NCBI RefSeq assembly: GCF_002266285.1
Contig: NZ_NPMS01000005.1
Location: forward strand, 279,245-343,244
DNA from: Virgibacillus indicus
GTDB lineage: Bacteria > Bacillota > Bacilli > Bacillales > Amphibacillaceae
DNA length: 64,000 nt
Direction of reading: 5' to 3'
Shown piece by piece: positions 39,211-47,630 of the stretch (position 1 is its first letter; every line of letters starts with the position of its first letter). Position numbers and translations under genes: made by a program. Below the pieces are notes generated by a model that was not told where the DNA came from, made no database searches, and saw only the letters and a program-made list of their open reading frames with translations.

Positions 39211-40065
39211 ATGAAAAACTGGAAAGACGTTATTAGTCATAAGACATTTCGATATATCGATCATTCAAATCAGGAGCTTGTTTATAATGTACCCAATACT
39301 GCCCTGACATCATTTGCAATCGATGATGCTCTTGCGTTATCTGTTGGCAATAACCATACACCGCCAGTAATGCGGCTTTGGGTGCATCCGGATACGATTG
39401 TACTGGGAATACCTGATGCGAGGCTTCCCCATATTGATAAAGGAGTTAAATTACTCGCGGATCGAGGATACCATGCCGTTGTGCGAAACTCCGGCGGCCT
39501 TGCTGTTGCACTCGATGATGGCGTACTAAATATATCCCTCATTATCCCGGGAGTAAAACATATTTCAATTCATGATTGCTATGAGGCAATGGTCAGCTTT
39601 ATTCAATTTATGCTGCATGACCTAACGGATAGCATTGAAGCATTTGAAATTGTTGGCTCATACTGCCCCGGAGATTATGATTTAAGTATTAATGGAAGGA
39701 AATTTGCCGGCATTTCACAGCGGCGTGTAAAAGATGGTGCAGCCATTCAAATTTACCTGGATGTTGAAGGTAATAGTAAGGAACGGGCAGCTTTAATCCG
39801 GAAATTTTATGATATAAGCAAAAAAGGTGAACCAACTAAATTTGATTATCCCACGGTCAACCCTGATGTAATGGGATCACTTTCAGAGCTTCTTCATGTA
39901 CATTTGACAGTTGACTACATGAAAAAACGCGCATACCAGGCATTAGATGCATTTAATGATCAGCTAGTGGTGGAAACGGAGTTTTCGGATAAAGAACTGG
40001 CTGACTTCCAAAAACGATTGAAGCAAATGAAAAAGCGGAATGAGCAGATTGCGGAGATGCAATGA
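39211..40065 (+). CDS. lipL: Octanoyl-[GcvH]:protein N-octanoyltransferase LipL
   Basis: 284 residues. It moves the octanoyl group from GcvH to E2 subunits of 2-oxoacid dehydrogenases through a Cys acyl-enzyme. The biotin/lipoate A/B ligase domain is seen in VVRNSGGLAVALDDGVLNISLI, and the catalytic Cys is in VGSYCPGDYDLSINGRKFAGISQRR. The start at 39211 has AAGGAG upstream; the 32 codons before it are not conserved in type. B. subtilis LipL (YwfL) is also next to pta. Confidence 0.93.
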   Translation: MKNWKDVISHKTFRYIDHSNQELVYNVPNTALTSFAIDDALALSVGNNHTPPVMRLWVHPDTIVLGIPDARLPHIDKGVKLLADRGYHAVVRNSGGLAVALDDGVLNISLIIPGVKHISIHDCYEAMVSFIQFMLHDLTDSIEAFEIVGSYCPGDYDLSINGRKFAGISQRRVKDGAAIQIYLDVEGNSKERAALIRKFYDISKKGEPTKFDYPTVNPDVMGSLSELLHVHLTVDYMKKRAYQALDAFNDQLVVETEFSDKELADFQKRLKQMKKRNEQIAEMQ

Positions 40066-40081
40066 AGATTTATATTTTATT

Positions 40082-40129
40082 GAAAAATGCATGCAGCAGG
40101 TCGTGTGACACTATTGCATGCATTTTTCA
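40082..40129 (+). terminator. Intrinsic terminator after lipL
   Basis: GAAAAATGCATGCA and TGCATGCATTTTTC arms with a loop of about 19 bases, 16 bases past lipL. The symmetry allows it to act on both strands. Confidence 0.8.
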
Positions 40130-40199
40130 TATGAATAAACTGACTAAATAAACTGTTTTAGTGATGTTCCGCTAGATTGCCTTGTTACGTAGGACCTTT

Positions 40200-40355
40200 A
40201 TGTGACCTGTGCGAAGCGCTTCCGGCTCATTTCAGCACGTAGAACCGCTCTATGTGACCTGTACAGAAGGACTCCGGCTCAATTCGGCACGTAGAACCGC
40301 TCTATGTGACCTTTTCGGCAATCTGCTGGTTCACTTTGTCAAATAGAACTGCTTT
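40200..40355. repeat. Tandem 52-bp units without arms, array D
   Basis: ATGTGACC unit starts at 40200, 40252 and 40304, exactly 52 bases apart; the third unit is decayed and a partial unit (ACGTAGGACC) precedes. The interior differs from copies A-C, but the CGCTCTATGTGACC joint and the 52-base period are shared. It lies in the convergent lipL-pta spacer (362 bases, no gene). Confidence 0.85.
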
Positions 40356-40427
40356 ATGCGGTTTTAGACCGTTTTCAAACGTCCATCATGCCATGAAGAG
40401 GTCGGCTGCTCACACTAACATTACTTT

Positions 40428-41399
40428 CTATTCCGCCTGTGCTGCTGTAATTAATGCCAATTTAAATACATCGTCTGCACTGCAGCCGCGAGATAAGTCA
40501 TTCACCGGTTTATTGAGTCCCTGCAATACTGGCCCTACAGCTTCAAATCTGCCTAGGCGCTGGGCAATTTTATAGCCGATATTTCCCGCTTCAAGACTTG
40601 GAAAGATAAATACATTTGCATCCCCTTTGATTTCAGAATCAGGGGCTTTTTTCGCTGCAACACTTGGAACAAACGCAGCGTCAAATTGAAATTCCCCATC
40701 GATAACAAGGGATGGATTTTTCTCTTTGGCAATCGCTAATGCTTCCACTACTCTTTCCGTTTCTTCGGATTTTGCAGATCCTTTGGTTGAAAAACTCAGC
40801 ATGGCTACACGCGGATCTACATCAAACAGTCTTCCTGTTTCTGCACTTTCTACAGCTATTTCAGCAAGATCCTGGGCATCTGGATTAATATTGATTGCAC
40901 AATCTGCAAACACATACTTTTCATCATCGCGAACCATGACGAATACTCCAGATGTTTTTTTAATGCCTTCTTTGGTTTTGATTATTTGCAGTGCCGGACG
41001 TACGGTATCAGCTGTTGAATGTGCAGCGCCACTTACCAGACCATCAGCCTGGTTCATATATACAAGCATGGTGCCAAAATAGTTTTCATCAAGGAGAATT
41101 TTTTCAGCATCCTCTTTCGTTACTTTTCCTTTCCGTCTTTCTACAAAGGTTTCAACCATCAGATTAAATTCAGGGAAATTTCTTGGGTCCATTATATTGC
41201 AGGATGAGACGTCCACCCCGGTTTCTTCTGCTTTCTGTTTAATACTTGCTTTATCTCCTATTAATATAGGAGTTAATATACCTGCAGCTCCTAATTGACT
41301 CGCAGCACTTAAGATGCGTTCATCCAATCCTTCGGGAAAAACAATGGATTTATTTTTATTAACTACTTTTTCCTTTAAGTCATCAAATAAATTACTCAT
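40428..41399 (-). CDS. pta: Phosphate acetyltransferase
   Basis: 323 residues, equal to B. subtilis Pta. It interconverts acetyl-CoA and acetyl-phosphate. PTA_PTB fold with SGAAHSTADTVRPALQII, MLSFSTKGSAKSEE and the C-terminal NVFIFPSLEAGNIGYKIAQRL. I chose MSNLFDD (41399), nine bases after AGGAGG, rather than the ATG two codons earlier, which is too close to it. A sigmaA-like promoter precedes it. Confidence 0.96.
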   Translation of the reverse strand: MSNLFDDLKEKVVNKNKSIVFPEGLDERILSAASQLGAAGILTPILIGDKASIKQKAEETGVDVSSCNIMDPRNFPEFNLMVETFVERRKGKVTKEDAEKILLDENYFGTMLVYMNQADGLVSGAAHSTADTVRPALQIIKTKEGIKKTSGVFVMVRDDEKYVFADCAININPDAQDLAEIAVESAETGRLFDVDPRVAMLSFSTKGSAKSEETERVVEALAIAKEKNPSLVIDGEFQFDAAFVPSVAAKKAPDSEIKGDANVFIFPSLEAGNIGYKIAQRLGRFEAVGPVLQGLNKPVNDLSRGCSADDVFKLALITAAQAE

Positions 41400-41428
41400 T
41401 TTCATCTGCCTCCTTGTTTCTCTACCTT

Positions 41429-41456
41429 ATAATAAATGATTCCAGACTGTTATCAA
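41429..41456 (-). promoter_or_regulatory. Candidate sigmaA promoter of pta
   Basis: TTGATA (41451-41456), 16-base spacer, TATTAT (41429-41434) on the minus strand. Confidence 0.5.
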
Positions 41457-41601
41457 AGTAATCACATGCCTCATTGACTTTAATTTTGACAGGAATTTGA
41501 CAACTTCCTTCATGAAGTGTTCATATGTGATTATCATTCCCTAACTATGGTAGACTAAAAACATATAGTGAAAACTTTTCTGATTAGAAGGAGAGATAAT
41601 T

Positions 41602-42351
41602 ATGGTTGAAGCAGTAGAAACCATGGATGGCTGGTATTCATTGCATGATTTACGCACGATAGACTGGACCGCCTGGAAATTAGCATCAAATGAGGAACGC
41701 AATGAGGCGATTGCAGGTTTTGAAAAATTACTTGCAAAGTGGGATGCCGTTGAAGCTGAAAAGAATGGCAGCCATGTTCTATATAAAGTTGTTGGACAAA
41801 AGGCAGATCTGATTTTCATGTTTCTGCGACCTACAATGGAGGAACTAAACGACATTGAAACAGAATTGAATAAATCAAAATTAGGCGAGTTCTTAATACC
41901 CGCACATTCCTATGTTTCTGTAGTGGAACTTTCCAAATACCGTCCTGCAAAAGATGGCGTTGACCCGGAAACCCTGCCGGAAACTCAAGAGCGGCTGAAA
42001 CCAATTCTTCCAAAATGGGAGCATATTTGTTTTTATCCAATGGACAGACGCCGGGAAGGTGAAGAAAACTGGTATACACTTGAAAAAGATGTACGCGGTA
42101 AGCTTCTCTATGAACACAGTAAAACCGGGCGCAAATATGCTGGTAAAGTAAAACAAATAATTACTGGTTCCATCGGGCTTGATGACTGGGAATGGGGCGT
42201 TACACTTTTTGCCCATGAACCGCTTCAGTTCAAAAAAATTGTATATGAAATGCGCTTTGACGAAGTAAGCTCACGTTATGGAGAGTTTGGTGAATTTTTC
42301 GTCGGAAATCATTTACCAAATGAAAATGTAGCAGCTTATCTTGAAGTTTAA
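41602..42351 (+). CDS. hemQ: Coproheme decarboxylase HemQ (chlorite dismutase family)
   Basis: 249 residues. It oxidatively decarboxylates iron-coproporphyrin III to heme b, the last step of the Gram-positive heme pathway. [15 protein letters not shown] carries the reactive Tyr region (about 147-161) and [29 protein letters not shown] follows with the proximal region near 173. B. subtilis YwfI lies beside pta in the same way. AAGGAG precedes the ATG. Confidence 0.95.
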   Translation: MVEAVETMDGWYSLHDLRTIDWTAWKLASNEERNEAIAGFEKLLAKWDAVEAEKNGSHVLYKVVGQKADLIFMFLRPTMEELNDIETELNKSKLGEFLIPAHSYVSVVELSKYRPAKDGVDPETLPETQERLKPILPKWEHICFYPMDRRREGEENWYTLEKDVRGKLLYEHSKTGRKYAGKVKQIITGSIGLDDWEWGVTLFAHEPLQFKKIVYEMRFDEVSSRYGEFGEFFVGNHLPNENVAAYLEV

Positions 42352-42361
42352 CTAAGTGTAC

Positions 42362-42399
42362 AAAGACCTTCTGTTTTTAAAACGGAAGGTCTTTTTTTA
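42362..42399 (+). terminator. Intrinsic terminator after hemQ
   Basis: AAAGACCTTCTGT and ACGGAAGGTCTTT arms with a short loop and seven T, ten bases past the stop. Confidence 0.9.
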
Positions 42400-42516
42400 T
42401 TGGCTATTTTCTAAAAAGTTTCATACTGCACAATCCTGAGTCACCCAATTTTCTTCTCAATAATAAATGTTCTTTTACTTTGATTTCCGGGAACAAGCCC
42501 AATTCTATAATTTACT

Positions 42517-42546
42517 GTCATTCTTTCCGGGCTAATATCATACATA
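42517..42546 (+). promoter_or_regulatory. Candidate sigmaE promoter of cwlJ-gerQ
   Basis: GTCATTC (42517-42523), 15-base spacer, CATACATA (42539-42546), close to the sigmaE -10 CATACANT. cwlJ and gerQ are mother-cell genes in B. subtilis. Confidence 0.55.
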
Positions 42547-42595
42547 TAATTAGTGAGCTTAGCATCAAGATTTTCAGCAGAAACGAGGAATGTTT

Positions 42596-43021
42596 ATGGC
42601 CGTTGTAGCACACACAGATAAAGATATTGCATTATTGGGGAGATTAATGCGGGCTGAGGCCGAGGGGGATGGACAATTAGGCATGCTGATGGTTGGCAAC
42701 ACCGGTGTAAACCGAGTCATCGCAGATTGCCTGGATTTCACCGACATTCGAAATATTAATGATATGGTATTTCAAAGTCCAGGTGGTTTTGAAGCAACTC
42801 AGAAAGGATATTTCTATCAGCGTGCTCGGGAAGCTGACAAACGGCTGGCACGCAGAACAATCCAAGGTGAACGTCAACACCCTGCTACAAATTCTCTATG
42901 GTTCTTTATGCCGGCAGGAAACTGTCCAGCCCAATGGTTTGATCAATGGAATGTCGGCAGATATAAATCACATTGCTTTTATGCCCCTACACAATCAGAT
43001 TGCCCACGAGTGTTTAGATGA
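42596..43021 (+). CDS. cwlJ: Spore cortex-lytic hydrolase CwlJ
   Basis: 141 residues. It degrades cortex peptidoglycan during germination, including Ca-DPA-triggered germination. LLGRLMRAEAEGDGQLGMLMVGNTGVNR contains the catalytic Glu region of the SleB/CwlJ domain; no signal peptide, as expected for a coat-associated enzyme made in the mother cell. The ATG at 42596 suits the GAGG site better than the ATG two codons earlier. It is upstream of gerQ, whose product is needed for CwlJ localisation. Confidence 0.94.
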   Translation: MAVVAHTDKDIALLGRLMRAEAEGDGQLGMLMVGNTGVNRVIADCLDFTDIRNINDMVFQSPGGFEATQKGYFYQRAREADKRLARRTIQGERQHPATNSLWFFMPAGNCPAQWFDQWNVGRYKSHCFYAPTQSDCPRVFR

Positions 43022-43129
43022 CCAAGTGTTAACGCTGTTCACGAAATAACACCTCGTGAACGCCGTACTTATGAAAACAGACTTGAAATACCGGGTCTGT
43101 CAAAAAAGAATGTATCAGGAGGTTATTGA

Positions 43130-43606
43130 ATGAGTGAAAAGCAAGAAGGTGCACCTAATCAGTTTCAACAACCATACCCATCGTATCCCTATTACTATTA
43201 TCCGCCATCATCTCCAGCATATTATCCGATGTATCAGACTAGACAGCAATTTCCGCCGACACAGCAAACCCAACAGCCCCAAGCAACACCACAGACAGCA
43301 GCAGCCGGGGATCAAGGTATGCTCCCAATCCAGGAATCGTATATTGAAAATATTTTACGGTTGAATAGAGGAAAGCAAGCTACTGTTTACATGACCTTTG
43401 AAAACAACGACGAGTGGAATGCACAAATTTTTAAAGGAATTATCGAAGCTGCTGGAAGAGATCATATTATATTAAGTGATCCACAGACAGGAAAAAGGTA
43501 CTTATTATTAATGATTTACCTTGATTACGTCACATTTGATGAAGAAATAAACTATTCCTACCCGTTCGGATCCAATAATCAAATGTCGAATTATTCTCCA
43601 CGTTAA
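43130..43606 (+). CDS. gerQ: Spore coat protein GerQ
   Basis: 158 residues. The N-terminal half is Pro-, Tyr- and Gln-rich (QQPYPSYPYYYYPPSSPAY), a low-complexity coat-type segment that transglutaminase can cross-link. The C-terminal half (about 65-150) is the conserved YwdL domain with SYIENILRLNRGKQATVYMTFEN. It is needed for CwlJ activity in the spore. GGAGG lies seven bases before the ATG; a strong terminator follows. Confidence 0.95.
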   Translation: MSEKQEGAPNQFQQPYPSYPYYYYPPSSPAYYPMYQTRQQFPPTQQTQQPQATPQTAAAGDQGMLPIQESYIENILRLNRGKQATVYMTFENNDEWNAQIFKGIIEAAGRDHIILSDPQTGKRYLLLMIYLDYVTFDEEINYSYPFGSNNQMSNYSPR

Positions 43607-43611
43607 GAAAC

Positions 43612-43652
43612 AAAAGGATGACACATAATTTGTAATGGTGTCATCCTTTTTT
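43612..43652 (+). terminator. Intrinsic terminator after gerQ
   Basis: AAAGGATGACAC and GTGTCATCCTTT arms with a loop of about 14 bases, followed by T residues. Confidence 0.9.
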
Positions 43653-43687
43653 ACACTATTTTGCTGACAGCTAAAAGGGGCGATTCG

Positions 43688-43939
43688 ATGAGACATCCAT
43701 ATGGAAAATTCATAAGAGTTGAAGTTATCTCCCTTGTCTGCCTTATTTTCATTGGACTCATCGCACTTATTCAGGGTTACCTGCTATTGATTTACTTTTC
43801 CCTCTATTTACTGGCAATTGGTCTTATCACAGATGCCATGATTGAGTGGTATTCCCATCAGACAGCCAAAGCCGGAAAACAGGTTATCCGGGCTGTTATG
43901 CTATTTCTGTTTACAACCTATTTAATTTTTATATTATAG
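43688..43939 (+). CDS. Small two- or three-helix membrane protein downstream of gerQ
   Basis: 83 residues. After a short basic N-terminus, hydrophobic segments lie at about 12-32, 33-50 and 66-82. AAGGGGCG is six bases before the ATG at 43688; an upstream TTG is less likely. It could correspond to the small membrane gene near ywdK/ywdJ in B. subtilis, but I do not recognise a family. It is convergent with ywdK. Confidence 0.7.
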   Translation: MRHPYGKFIRVEVISLVCLIFIGLIALIQGYLLLIYFSLYLLAIGLITDAMIEWYSHQTAKAGKQVIRAVMLFLFTTYLIFIL

Positions 43940-43952
43940 GGGATATTCACAA

Positions 43953-44321
43953 TTACAGATATTTAACTGCAGCAGTTCCGAGTAAAATCCAGCCAATTAA
44001 AAAAGCAACACCGCCGATTGGGGTAATCATAGCAAACGTCTTAACCGCCGTTATTGAATAGATATACAGACTTCCCGAAAAAAGTATAATTCCAATTAAG
44101 AACATCCAGCCTGCCCAAGTCACACTGCCGCCAGTCATTTTTGCCATTAACAAGCCTGTTACAAGCAGTGCCATTGTATGAAACATTTGGTAATTAACCG
44201 CTTTTTCCCAAATACCAAGCATTTTCTCCGAGAGCTTTCCTTCCAGACCATGTGCACCAAATGCACCTAAGGCCACCGCCAGAAATCCGTTTATAACACC
44301 TAATAGTATAAGTAACTTCAT
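43953..44321 (-). CDS. ywdK: DUF423 membrane protein YwdK
   Basis: 122 residues with four membrane segments. LGVINGFLAVALGAFGAHGLEGKLSEKMLGIWEKAVNYQMFHTMALL is the DUF423 signature. The function is unknown. It lies next to ywdI and near gerQ as in B. subtilis. Confidence 0.88.
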   Translation of the reverse strand: MKLLILLGVINGFLAVALGAFGAHGLEGKLSEKMLGIWEKAVNYQMFHTMALLVTGLLMAKMTGGSVTWAGWMFLIGIILFSGSLYIYSITAVKTFAMITPIGGVAFLIGWILLGTAAVKYL

Positions 44322-44337
44322 TATTCCACCTCATCCA

Positions 44338-44628
44338 TTAAAAATCAAAAAGAGAAACACCATTTGCATTGTCATCTTCCAATGGTCTCTTTTGAAAACT
44401 GCTTTGTTTTTCTGTGTTTCCCTTTTCCCCGATCATTGCTTTCATTTCTTCTGGAGTTATATTATTAAGATCGCCACCCGCAGATGGTTCTTCATCTAAA
44501 AATAAATCACATAATAATCGTACACTGGCAATATGCTTCACCATTTTAGCATGATTATTTTGATTTGTTTTTGCCTGGTTCAACTCATCGATCATTTTAC
44601 GTATAATCGTATCATTTGCCACCGCCAT
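44338..44628 (-). CDS. ywdI: DUF5327 family protein YwdI
   Basis: 96 residues, mostly helical at the N-terminus (about 1-55), acidic and disordered later, ending ANGVSLFDF. Family members are small cytosolic Bacilli proteins without a known role. It is 16 bases upstream of ywdK on the same strand. Confidence 0.8.
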   Translation of the reverse strand: MAVANDTIIRKMIDELNQAKTNQNNHAKMVKHIASVRLLCDLFLDEEPSAGGDLNNITPEEMKAMIGEKGNTEKQSSFQKRPLEDDNANGVSLFDF

Positions 44629-44692
44629 TATAATCGCTCCCCACTCATATTTAGCAAGTACAAGTATAACATGAGAGTGAATTTATCAAAAT

Positions 44693-44722
44693 CAAAAAAG
44701 CCCTGATTATCTCCAGGACTTC
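44693..44722 (-). terminator. Terminator after the GlsB-like gene
   Basis: AAGTCCTG and CAGGGCTT arms, eight-base loop, six T on the minus strand. The MITE-end remnant lies between it and the gene. Confidence 0.7.
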
Positions 44723-44730
44723 TTAAAAGG

Positions 44731-44750
44731 GGATGTTCAAAAACTCACAC
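44731..44750. mobile_element. Solo end of the MITE-like family
   Basis: GGATGTTCAAAAACTCACAC matches the outer end of the elements at 12102 and 55067 with a slip in the A run. No partner end is nearby. Confidence 0.5.
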
Positions 44751-44770
44751 TTTACCCGCTATTTTGCTGT

Positions 44771-45028
44771 TTATGTTCTTATATTTGCCCTTCTTCCCAA
44801 AAGACCAATAATTAAAATAACTACAAAAGAACCAATCACTGCAGGCAGTATGTGTTCGCCTCCTATAGTCGGACCAAGCTCCCTTATGAGAACATCACCA
44901 ATCCACGCCCCCAGTAAACCAGCTATTATAGCCCCTGGCCAGCCACCTGCTATTTTAAAACCAAAGATTGCTGCCATGATCAGCCCAATCACAACTGCTA
45001 CAATTATATACAGTAATAACTGCATCAT
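44771..45028 (-). CDS. GlsB/YeaQ/YmgE family small membrane protein
   Basis: 85 residues with three glycine-rich membrane segments (about 1-25, 30-50, 62-80). AAIFGFKIAGGWPGAIIAGLLGAWIGDVLI is the family signature. Members are often called transglycosylase-associated or stress-linked, but the biochemical role is unclear. Confidence 0.85.
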   Translation of the reverse strand: MMQLLLYIIVAVVIGLIMAAIFGFKIAGGWPGAIIAGLLGAWIGDVLIRELGPTIGGEHILPAVIGSFVVILIIGLLGRRANIRT

Positions 45029-45043
45029 GAGTAGCTTCCTCCC

Positions 45044-45190
45044 TTATAACTTGGAATACTCGTAACTTACCCCGGATTTTTCCCTTAAATACTGGCCGTA
45101 CACCCATTGCAAAAATTCCAGTTCATTTTGCTGCAGCTGTCTGCCCAGTTTCTCTCTAAATTCTTCACATACCCTCATATAGCAATCCAT
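45044..45190 (-). CDS. Small 48-residue protein of unknown function
   Basis: Protein begins MDCYMRVCEEFREKLGRQLQQ and is mostly helical and charged. A longer reading frame extends to 45319, but a good promoter lies inside that extension (45240-45268), so the ATG at 45190, after AGGGGG, is the better start. Spacing to that site is long (12 bases). It may form a unit with the GlsB-like gene 15 bases downstream. Family not recognised. Confidence 0.5.
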   Translation of the reverse strand: MDCYMRVCEEFREKLGRQLQQNELEFLQWVYGQYLREKSGVSYEYSKL

Positions 45191-45239
45191 AACTGCAAGA
45201 TTCCCCCTAATATGAAGCTGTTTACTAATAATTGTTTCT

Positions 45240-45268
45240 ATTGTACCGCGGTTTGCCAAGGGAATCAA
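45240..45268 (-). promoter_or_regulatory. SigmaA promoter of the small gene and glsB-like gene
   Basis: TTGATT (45263-45268), 17-base spacer, TACAAT (45240-45245) on the minus strand, about 50 bases before the proposed start codon. Confidence 0.65.
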
Positions 45269-45361
45269 CATCAAAGTAAAAAGTAAGCAGAATTTACAGA
45301 TAACTGTTTTCTTTGACATAATATTTTGCTAAGCTTCGACATGGAATTGCATGAGGTTGGA

Positions 45362-45444
45362 ATATCTCTCAACTTTACTGTATTATCTCTCAACTCCACC
45401 CGCATATCTCTCAACTCTACCTCCGCAGTACACACAACTCTACA
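45362..45444. repeat. Degenerate ~21-23-bp tandem array (TATCTCTCAACT), array G
   Basis: Three units TATCTCTCAACT plus nine to eleven variable bases, and a decayed fourth (ACACACAACT). On the minus strand it reads as VELRD-type heptapeptides, but no start or ribosome site supports translation. It fills most of the spacer after yerD. Confidence 0.75.
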
Positions 45445-45454
45445 ATATCCTATC

Positions 45455-47050
45455 CTACAACCTGATCTCATCTGAGTAAGAATAATCCTGCATATTCATG
45501 ACAGCATTAAATCTATCTTTAAATACAATATGATCTCTTGTAAATTTGGTAGGAGAGTCAATTCCAGCAACTGCGGCCATTTCAACAACACCCTCCCTAA
45601 GAGATAGCAGGTAATTGCATACTCTGTATTTCTTTTCTTCAATACTCAATGCCTTTTGCAGCTTCGGATCGGTTGTTGCCACGCCGACAGGGCAATTATT
45701 CGTATGGCAAACCTCTGCCATGATACAGCCGACACTCAGCATAAATCCCCTTGCAATGTTGATCATATCCGCACCTAATGCTAAGGCAAGGGCTATTTTG
45801 TCAGGAGTGATTAATTTTCCTGATGCAACAATATGTGTGCGATCACGCAGTTTGTATTTTCTTAAAAGCTCATCTACCAGCGGCAATGCTGCAAATGTGG
45901 GGAGCCCAACTGACTCTGCCAGTTCATAAAACGAAGCACCTGTCCCTCCATTTCCTCCGTCTACAGTTATAAAATCCGGTACGATGTCTGTTTCTTTCAT
46001 TGTCTTGATATAATCTTCTACGTGTTTTTCATTTCCGACAACAATCTTTGTTCCAACTGGTTTTCCGCCAGCATCACGTAATTTATCCAAAAATGTCAGC
46101 AGGCCATGCAAATCGGAAAATTCATGGAACCGGTTTGGACTATTAATTTCCGTCCAAGGTTCCAGGTTTCGTATTTCCGCAATTTCCTCCGTTACTTTAC
46201 TTGCATCGACATGGCCGCCCCTCGTCTTTGCACCTTGGGCAATCTTTAATTCAAATGCTTTAATTTGCTCTTTTTCACTCTGCTTCTTAAATTCCTCCCA
46301 AGAAAATTCTCCATTCTTTGTCCTCACACCATAAAGCCCAGGACTGATTTGCATAATGATATCCACATTTCCTTCCAGATGATATGGCGAAATACTTCCT
46401 TCCCCCGTATTCATCCAGGTTCCGCCGGCCATTCCTAAACCCTTGGATAGTGCAGTAATCGCATGGTCACCGAGCGAACCGAAACTCATCGCAGATTGGC
46501 CAATCAGTCCTTTTATTTTGAATGGATTTCTCACCGTATTTTTCCCGAGAATAATTGCCTCATCATCTGTTAAATAAAATGGCTTATTGGAAGCATCTTT
46601 ATGATGTTCCTTGCGATTGAAGAGTTTCTCATTATCTATTTTATACAATTTTGTTTTAACTTCGGGCTTTTGGTCAATCTTCATTTCTTCGCGCTGTTTT
46701 GGAAACATATGATTTGCAATGTAAAATCCATCCTCTTCAAAGTTTCGCTCAGATCCATATCCCATCATCCGGTCATTGTATTTCCCAGCTTTATAAACAA
46801 ATTCAAATTCCCGCCGATGAAAGGGTCTGCCTTCATTATCATTATTAAACAGGTATTGTCTCAATTCAGGCCCAGCCTTCTCGATAATATAGCGGGCTTT
46901 TCCCAAAAGTGGATAATTGTGTAAAATAGAATGTTCCTGCTGTTTTTCATCATGCAAATAGACCCGCAAAAATAACAGCAATGGCACTACAATCGCTATT
47001 AAAACAATTGAAAGTAATATTATCAGCAACCATAATTCCAATGTGCTCAC
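45455..47050 (-). CDS. yerD: FMN-binding glutamate synthase-like protein (YerD type)
   Basis: 531 residues. An N-terminal membrane helix (about 6-30) is followed by a GltB central/FMN domain: KTRGGHVDASKVTEEIAEIRNLEPWTEINSPNRF, VDGGNGGTGASFYELAESVG, and a cysteine-containing NIARGFMLSVGCIMAEVCHTNNCPVGVAT for a 3Fe-4S cluster. There is no glutaminase domain, so it cannot be a complete GOGAT. It starts seven bases after subunit III of the cytochrome oxidase, so it is in that operon. The substrate is unknown; a membrane-linked redox role is possible. Confidence 0.88.
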   Translation of the reverse strand: MSTLELWLLIILLSIVLIAIVVPLLLFLRVYLHDEKQQEHSILHNYPLLGKARYIIEKAGPELRQYLFNNDNEGRPFHRREFEFVYKAGKYNDRMMGYGSERNFEEDGFYIANHMFPKQREEMKIDQKPEVKTKLYKIDNEKLFNRKEHHKDASNKPFYLTDDEAIILGKNTVRNPFKIKGLIGQSAMSFGSLGDHAITALSKGLGMAGGTWMNTGEGSISPYHLEGNVDIIMQISPGLYGVRTKNGEFSWEEFKKQSEKEQIKAFELKIAQGAKTRGGHVDASKVTEEIAEIRNLEPWTEINSPNRFHEFSDLHGLLTFLDKLRDAGGKPVGTKIVVGNEKHVEDYIKTMKETDIVPDFITVDGGNGGTGASFYELAESVGLPTFAALPLVDELLRKYKLRDRTHIVASGKLITPDKIALALALGADMINIARGFMLSVGCIMAEVCHTNNCPVGVATTDPKLQKALSIEEKKYRVCNYLLSLREGVVEMAAVAGIDSPTKFTRDHIVFKDRFNAVMNMQDYSYSDEIRL

Positions 47051-47057
47051 CTCTCAG

Positions 47058-47630
47058 TTAAACTAGATATGGAAGATAAACCAGAATAATAATAAATACC
47101 CAAATGACATCAACAAAGTGCCAGTAATAGGAGAATATCGTATGTTTCTCGCTGAATAAGGATGCGGGTATTTTCCTCCTGTATTGTATAAGCAGCACAA
47201 TCATCCAGCCGATTCCAAAGGCAACATGAGCCGCATGAAGCCCGACTAGTACATAGAAGGATGACATAAAGACATTTACACTAATGTCATAACCTTCACT
47301 GACAAACGTATGGAATTCTCTGATTTCCAGACCAAGAAATATAAAAGCAAACAGAAGTGTTATCCCAAACCAGACCAGAAACTTGAATTTATTATTTTTC
47401 TTCAGACCTTTTTCTGCAGCAAGCAATGTTCCACTGCTTGATAACAGGAAAAAGGAAGAGAGAATCACACTCATTGCCTCAAATACTTCCGAGGGATGCG
47501 GGCCTTGTCTTGCGGGAGTGAAAATCAGATAGGTGGCAAACAGCACAGAGAACATAATTGCCTCCACACCCAAGTAAATTAAAAAGCCAATTTGCTTATC
47601 TTTAAAGAGGGCTGATTCATGATTATTCAT
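47058..47630 (-). CDS. ctaE: Cytochrome c oxidase subunit III
   Basis: 190 residues, five membrane segments. EAIMFSVLFATYLIF, the conserved FVLVGLHAAHV (here FYVLVGLHAAHVAFG) and YYWHFVDVIWVFIIILVYL are typical of COX3/CyoC. The start at 47630 overlaps the ctaD stop by eight bases and has GGAAGGAGG six bases upstream; a longer frame starts in ctaD without a site. It lacks the first helices of the mitochondrial form, as usual in Bacilli. Confidence 0.93.
   Translation of the reverse strand: MNNHESALFKDKQIGFLIYLGVEAIMFSVLFATYLIFTPARQGPHPSEVFEAMSVILSSFFLLSSSGTLLAAEKGLKKNNKFKFLVWFGITLLFAFIFLGLEIREFHTFVSEGYDISVNVFMSSFYVLVGLHAAHVAFGIGWMIVLLIQYRRKIPASLFSEKHTIFSYYWHFVDVIWVFIIILVYLPYLV

Noticed and set aside
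45271..45471. Open frame of 66 codons with VELRD heptads on the minus strand
   Set aside because: It is array G read in one frame, with no ribosome site or promoter and with unit-length changes that are not codon-preserving.
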